Assembly (NCBI GenBank): GCA_051955535.1
Contig: JBQCGP010000038.1
Span: 13,506 to 77,505, forward strand
Length of the DNA: 64,000 nucleotides
DNA from: 13-2-20CM-68-14 sp051955535
GTDB lineage: Bacteria > Actinomycetota > Thermoleophilia > Gaiellales > Gaiellaceae
Direction: 5' to 3'
In this document: positions 61,598 through 64,000 of the stretch, one piece after another
Layout: every line of letters starts with the position of its first letter
Numbering within the stretch: position 1 is the first letter of the stretch
Position numbers and translations under genes: made by a program
The notes under the pieces: generated by a model
Database searches by the model: none
Told to the model about the DNA's origin: nothing
What the model saw: the letters and a program-made list of their open reading frames with translations, nothing else

Positions 61598-62214
61598 GTC
61601 TCCTCCGAGAGGTAGTCCTCCAGCGCCTGCCGCACCCTCGAGCGCGCGCGGTGGAGAAGTACCCGCTGATTTGTCTCGCTGACGCCGAGAGCGTTACGCG
61701 CCTCCTCCGCGCTCCAGCCTTCGAGGTCTCTGAGGCTGATCACCGCGCGCTGCGCGGGCGGAAGCCCTTCGATTGCGCGCTCGACGACCGCGCGCGTCTC
61801 GGCCGCAAGGAGCCGCTCCTCGGGCCAGGGCTCCGGTTTCGGGGCCCAGTGGCCCGGCCAGCGCTCGTGGTCGGCAGGCAGGAAACGCGAGGGGTCGACG
61901 GCCGGCTCCGGCACCATCTCGGGGCGCTCGAGCGCCGAGAGGGGGACCGTTCGGGCCTCACGCTGGCCGCGCGTCTTCGCGATGTTGGTCAGGATCCGGA
62001 AGATCCACGTCTTCAGCGACGACCGCCCCTCGAAGCGGTCGATCCCGTTGAAGACGGCGATCCAGGTGTCCTGAACGACGTCCTCTGCGACCGAGCGGCT
62101 GGCGACGTAGATCTGCGCGACCCGCAGCAGCGAGGCGTTGTACATCCGCATCAGGTCCGCGAAGGCGCCCTCGTCGCCGGCGCGCAGGGCCGCGATGACG
62201 GCAGCGTCGTCCAT
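61594..62214 (-). CDS. ECF-type RNA polymerase sigma factor
   Basis: 206 residues from ATG 62214. Region 2 (about 10-80: DLMRMYNASLLRVAQIY, AEDVVQDTWIAVF, SSLKTWIFRILTNIAKTR) binds the -10 element and core enzyme, and region 4 (about 145-200: LPPAQRAVISLRDLEGWSAEEARNALGVSETNQRVLLHRARSRV split over several motifs) reads the -35. A Pro/Trp-rich linker of about 50 residues joins them, longer than usual. It is paired with the adjacent anti-sigma gene. It is divergent from the oxidoreductase gene. Confidence 0.93.
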   Translation of the reverse strand: MDDAAVIAALRAGDEGAFADLMRMYNASLLRVAQIYVASRSVAEDVVQDTWIAVFNGIDRFEGRSSLKTWIFRILTNIAKTRGQREARTVPLSALERPEMVPEPAVDPSRFLPADHERWPGHWAPKPEPWPEERLLAAETRAVVERAIEGLPPAQRAVISLRDLEGWSAEEARNALGVSETNQRVLLHRARSRVRQALEDYLSEET

Positions 62215-62274
62215 CGCGCGACTGTAACGCTGGGCCCGAGTGGGAGACTCCGAGCGGTGACATCCGGAGGAGCG

Positions 62275-63666
62275 ATGCCAATGCAGCGGTACGACCTGAT
62301 CGTGATCGGCGCCGGCTCCGCGGCGCGGTACGGCGCGAACAAGGCGGCAAAGGACTACGGCGCAAAGGTCGCGCTGGTCGAGCACGAGCGTTGGGGCGGC
62401 AGTTGCCCGAACGTCGCGTGTACGCCCACAAAGGCGTACCTCGTCGTCGCCGATCTCGCGCACAAGGTCAACACGCTCGCGAACGAGGTCGGAATCGAGG
62501 TCGGGCCGGCGACGGTCGACCTGGCCCGGGTCCGCGCGTGGAAGGAGACCCTGAAGAAGCCGCAGGAGAAATGGGTCGAGGACCTCCGGGCCGCCGGCTT
62601 CGACACCTTCCAGGGAACCGCGAGCTTCGTCGACGCCCACACCGTGCACGTCGGCGACGCCGACCTGACCGCCGAGAAGATTCTGATCGCGACCGGCTCA
62701 CGCACAGCCGTCCCTCCGATCGAAGGCATCGACCAGGTCGACTGGCTGGACCACGTCAGCGCGCTGGAGCTCGAAGAGCTGCCCGACTCACTCCTCGTCG
62801 TCGGCGCAGGCGCCGTGGGCCTCGAGTTCGGCCAGGCCTTCTCGCGCTTCGGCTCCGAGGTCACGCTCGTCGACGCGCTCGACGAGATCGCGCCCCACGC
62901 GGATGAGCACGCCGCGATGGAGCTCCGCAAGGCCCTCGAGGCCGAGGGCATCCAGATCAACCTCGGCTGCCTCGTCGAGAAGATCGCGGCCCGGGATGGC
63001 CGGCACGTCGCGACGATCGTGCCCCGCGAAGGTGGCGTGGAGCGGGAGGTCGAGTTCGAAAGGCTCCTGCTCGCCTCAGGCCGGCGGCCGAACATCGAGG
63101 AGCTGAACCTCGTTGCGGCCGGGGTCGCGACCTACAAGCTCGGGATCGTCGCCGACGAGCGGATGCGGACGAGCGTCTCCGGCATCTGGGCGGCGGGGGA
63201 CGCCAACGGGCTGGAGCCGTTCACGCCCGCCGCGCAGTACCAGGCGCGCATCGCGGTCGAGGACATGTACCGCCCGGGTGAAGGCCCGGCCGCCGACCAC
63301 TCGCTCCTTCCGAAGGCGATCTTCACCGACCCCGAGCTCGCCGGGGTGGGGCTCACGCAGATGACGGCCGAGGAGGCCGGCTTCGACGCCGAGACGGTCG
63401 TCCACCCGCTCCGCTCCGTCCGTCGCGCCTCGTACGTCGACGCGATGCACGGGCTGTTCAAGATCGTCTTCGACCTGCGGAGCCGCCGCGTGCTCGGGCT
63501 GCACGTCGTCGCCCCCAGCGCGAGCGAGATCATCCAGGGGCTGTCGATCGCGCTGCGGCTCGGGGTCACCGTCGACGAGCTCGCGGTCGCGCACCACGTC
63601 TTCCCGACCTTCGGCCAGGGCGTGAAGGCGGCCGCCGAGCAAGCGCACGTGACGATCCCCGCTTAA
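62275..63666 (+). CDS. FAD-dependent pyridine nucleotide-disulfide oxidoreductase
   Basis: 463 residues. FAD site DLIVIGAGSAARYGANKAA, redox pair CPNVAC (CxxxxC, near 44-49) in GGSCPNVACTPTKAYL, second nucleotide site LLVVGAGAVGLEFGQAF and IWAAGDANGLEPFTPAA. The dimer interface C-terminal domain contains HHVFPTFGQGVKAAAEQ, where the usual His-x-His-Pro-Thr-x-x-Glu pattern is altered. It resembles lipoamide dehydrogenase or mercuric reductase-like enzymes without the heavy-metal domain. Start ATG 62275 follows GGAGG. Divergent from the sigma factor. Confidence 0.88.
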   Translation: MPMQRYDLIVIGAGSAARYGANKAAKDYGAKVALVEHERWGGSCPNVACTPTKAYLVVADLAHKVNTLANEVGIEVGPATVDLARVRAWKETLKKPQEKWVEDLRAAGFDTFQGTASFVDAHTVHVGDADLTAEKILIATGSRTAVPPIEGIDQVDWLDHVSALELEELPDSLLVVGAGAVGLEFGQAFSRFGSEVTLVDALDEIAPHADEHAAMELRKALEAEGIQINLGCLVEKIAARDGRHVATIVPREGGVEREVEFERLLLASGRRPNIEELNLVAAGVATYKLGIVADERMRTSVSGIWAAGDANGLEPFTPAAQYQARIAVEDMYRPGEGPAADHSLLPKAIFTDPELAGVGLTQMTAEEAGFDAETVVHPLRSVRRASYVDAMHGLFKIVFDLRSRRVLGLHVVAPSASEIIQGLSIALRLGVTVDELAVAHHVFPTFGQGVKAAAEQAHVTIPA

Positions 63667-63765
63667 CGGTGGTACGTTTTCGGCGAACCCAGTTCACCAA
63701 GAGCGAGTACCGGTAGTGCGACGACGCCTCCGCTGCACGTTCGTGGAAGAAGCAGGGAGGTGGAA

Positions 63766-63972
63766 ATGGCAACCGGAACCGTGAAGTGGTTCAACGACGC
63801 GAAGGGCTACGGCTTCATCTCGCAGGCCGACGGCGGCGATGACGTCTTCGTGCACTTCAGCGCGATCAGCGGTGAGGGCTTCAAGAGCCTGACCGAGGGC
63901 GCTAAGGTCGAGTACGAGGTCGAGCAGGGCCCAAAGGGCCCGCAGGCGAGAAACGTCAGCGTCGTCGGCTGA
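63766..63972 (+). CDS. cspA: cold-shock protein (CspA family)
   Basis: 68 residues. The OB-fold has both RNA-binding motifs: GYGFI (RNP1, KGYGFISQ) and DVFVHFSAI (RNP2). It binds single-stranded nucleic acid and melts RNA structure. ATG 63766 follows GGGAGGTGGAA. The leader upstream (63667-63765) could hold the thermosensing structure usual for csp genes, but no stem is obvious by eye. Confidence 0.95.
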   Translation: MATGTVKWFNDAKGYGFISQADGGDDVFVHFSAISGEGFKSLTEGAKVEYEVEQGPKGPQARNVSVVG

Positions 63973-64000
63973 ACCCTGAAGTTCCAGCGCGCGGGTGAGC

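Overview
The window is about 64 kb of very GC-rich, gene-dense chromosome. Enzyme families, frequent GTG/TTG starts, apparent leaderless starts (a -10 box about 6-8 nt before the start codon) and ATGA/GTGA-coupled genes fit a high-GC actinobacterium. Gene content (dispersed prfA-prmC-tsaC-glyA-upp block, acyl-CoA mutase module, WecA-type cluster) resembles Thermoleophilia/Gaiellales-like environmental genomes. The placement is an inference from composition and gene content, not from a marker-gene tree. No rRNA, tRNA, CRISPR array, phage or transposase gene was recognised.

Layout. 1-770: 5' part of a MetE-like gene (minus). 835-16000 (minus): a complete F1Fo ATP synthase set (two AtpI/AtpZ-like proteins, atpB-E-F-H-A-G, then atpD-C), with atpG and atpD separated by 7.9 kb carrying a five-gene dipeptide/oligopeptide ABC importer, a small membrane protein and an orphan zinc-finger anti-sigma-like protein. 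16101-24556: hydrolase, acetyltransferase, then a surface-glycan cluster (DUF354 protein, WecA-like transferase, nucleotide-sugar dehydrogenase, two epimerases, and a TIM-barrel/dehydratase fusion). 24804-32086 (minus): housekeeping genes upp, glyA, tsaC, prmC, prfA, DUF1385 and rpmE, with a secreted C5-epimerase-like protein. 32083-39614: threonine dehydratase-like enzyme, secreted GH-A-like glycosidase, lipoprotein, ETF-QO with etfA-etfB, and an M23 peptidase. 39611-50536: acyl-CoA catabolism (crotonase, split B12-dependent mutase, cob(I)alamin adenosyltransferase, acyl-CoA dehydrogenase, hydroxyacyl-CoA dehydrogenase, thiolase) with small lipoproteins and an HD-GYP response regulator. 50547-51992: phospholipase D-type synthase. 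52035-58050: a trp operon (trpE-G-D-CF-B-A) behind a leader peptide and transcription attenuator. 58062-64000: methyltransferase, alcohol dehydrogenase, NlpC/P60 hydrolase, ECF sigma/anti-sigma pair, FAD disulfide oxidoreductase, cold-shock protein.

How the genes work together: acyl-CoA dehydrogenase, ETF, ETF-QO, crotonase, hydroxyacyl-CoA dehydrogenase and thiolase form a beta-oxidation route feeding the quinone pool, and the mutase with its adenosyltransferase handles branched or odd-chain acyl-CoAs. The peptide importer, proteolysis-derived amino acid enzymes and ATP synthase suggest an aerobic heterotroph. 

The most unusual content is non-coding. The few real intergenic gaps are filled with families of short structured repeats. 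One family (4145-4306, 14159-14262, 60761-60924) keeps two sequence boxes identical while its hairpin and its outer terminal stem have completely different but still base-paired sequences. This is compensatory variation and indicates selection on an RNA or single-stranded DNA fold. Three further repeat families, a probable insertion scar at the end of the permease gene (9378-9505) and convergent genes with interlocked stop codons are described below.
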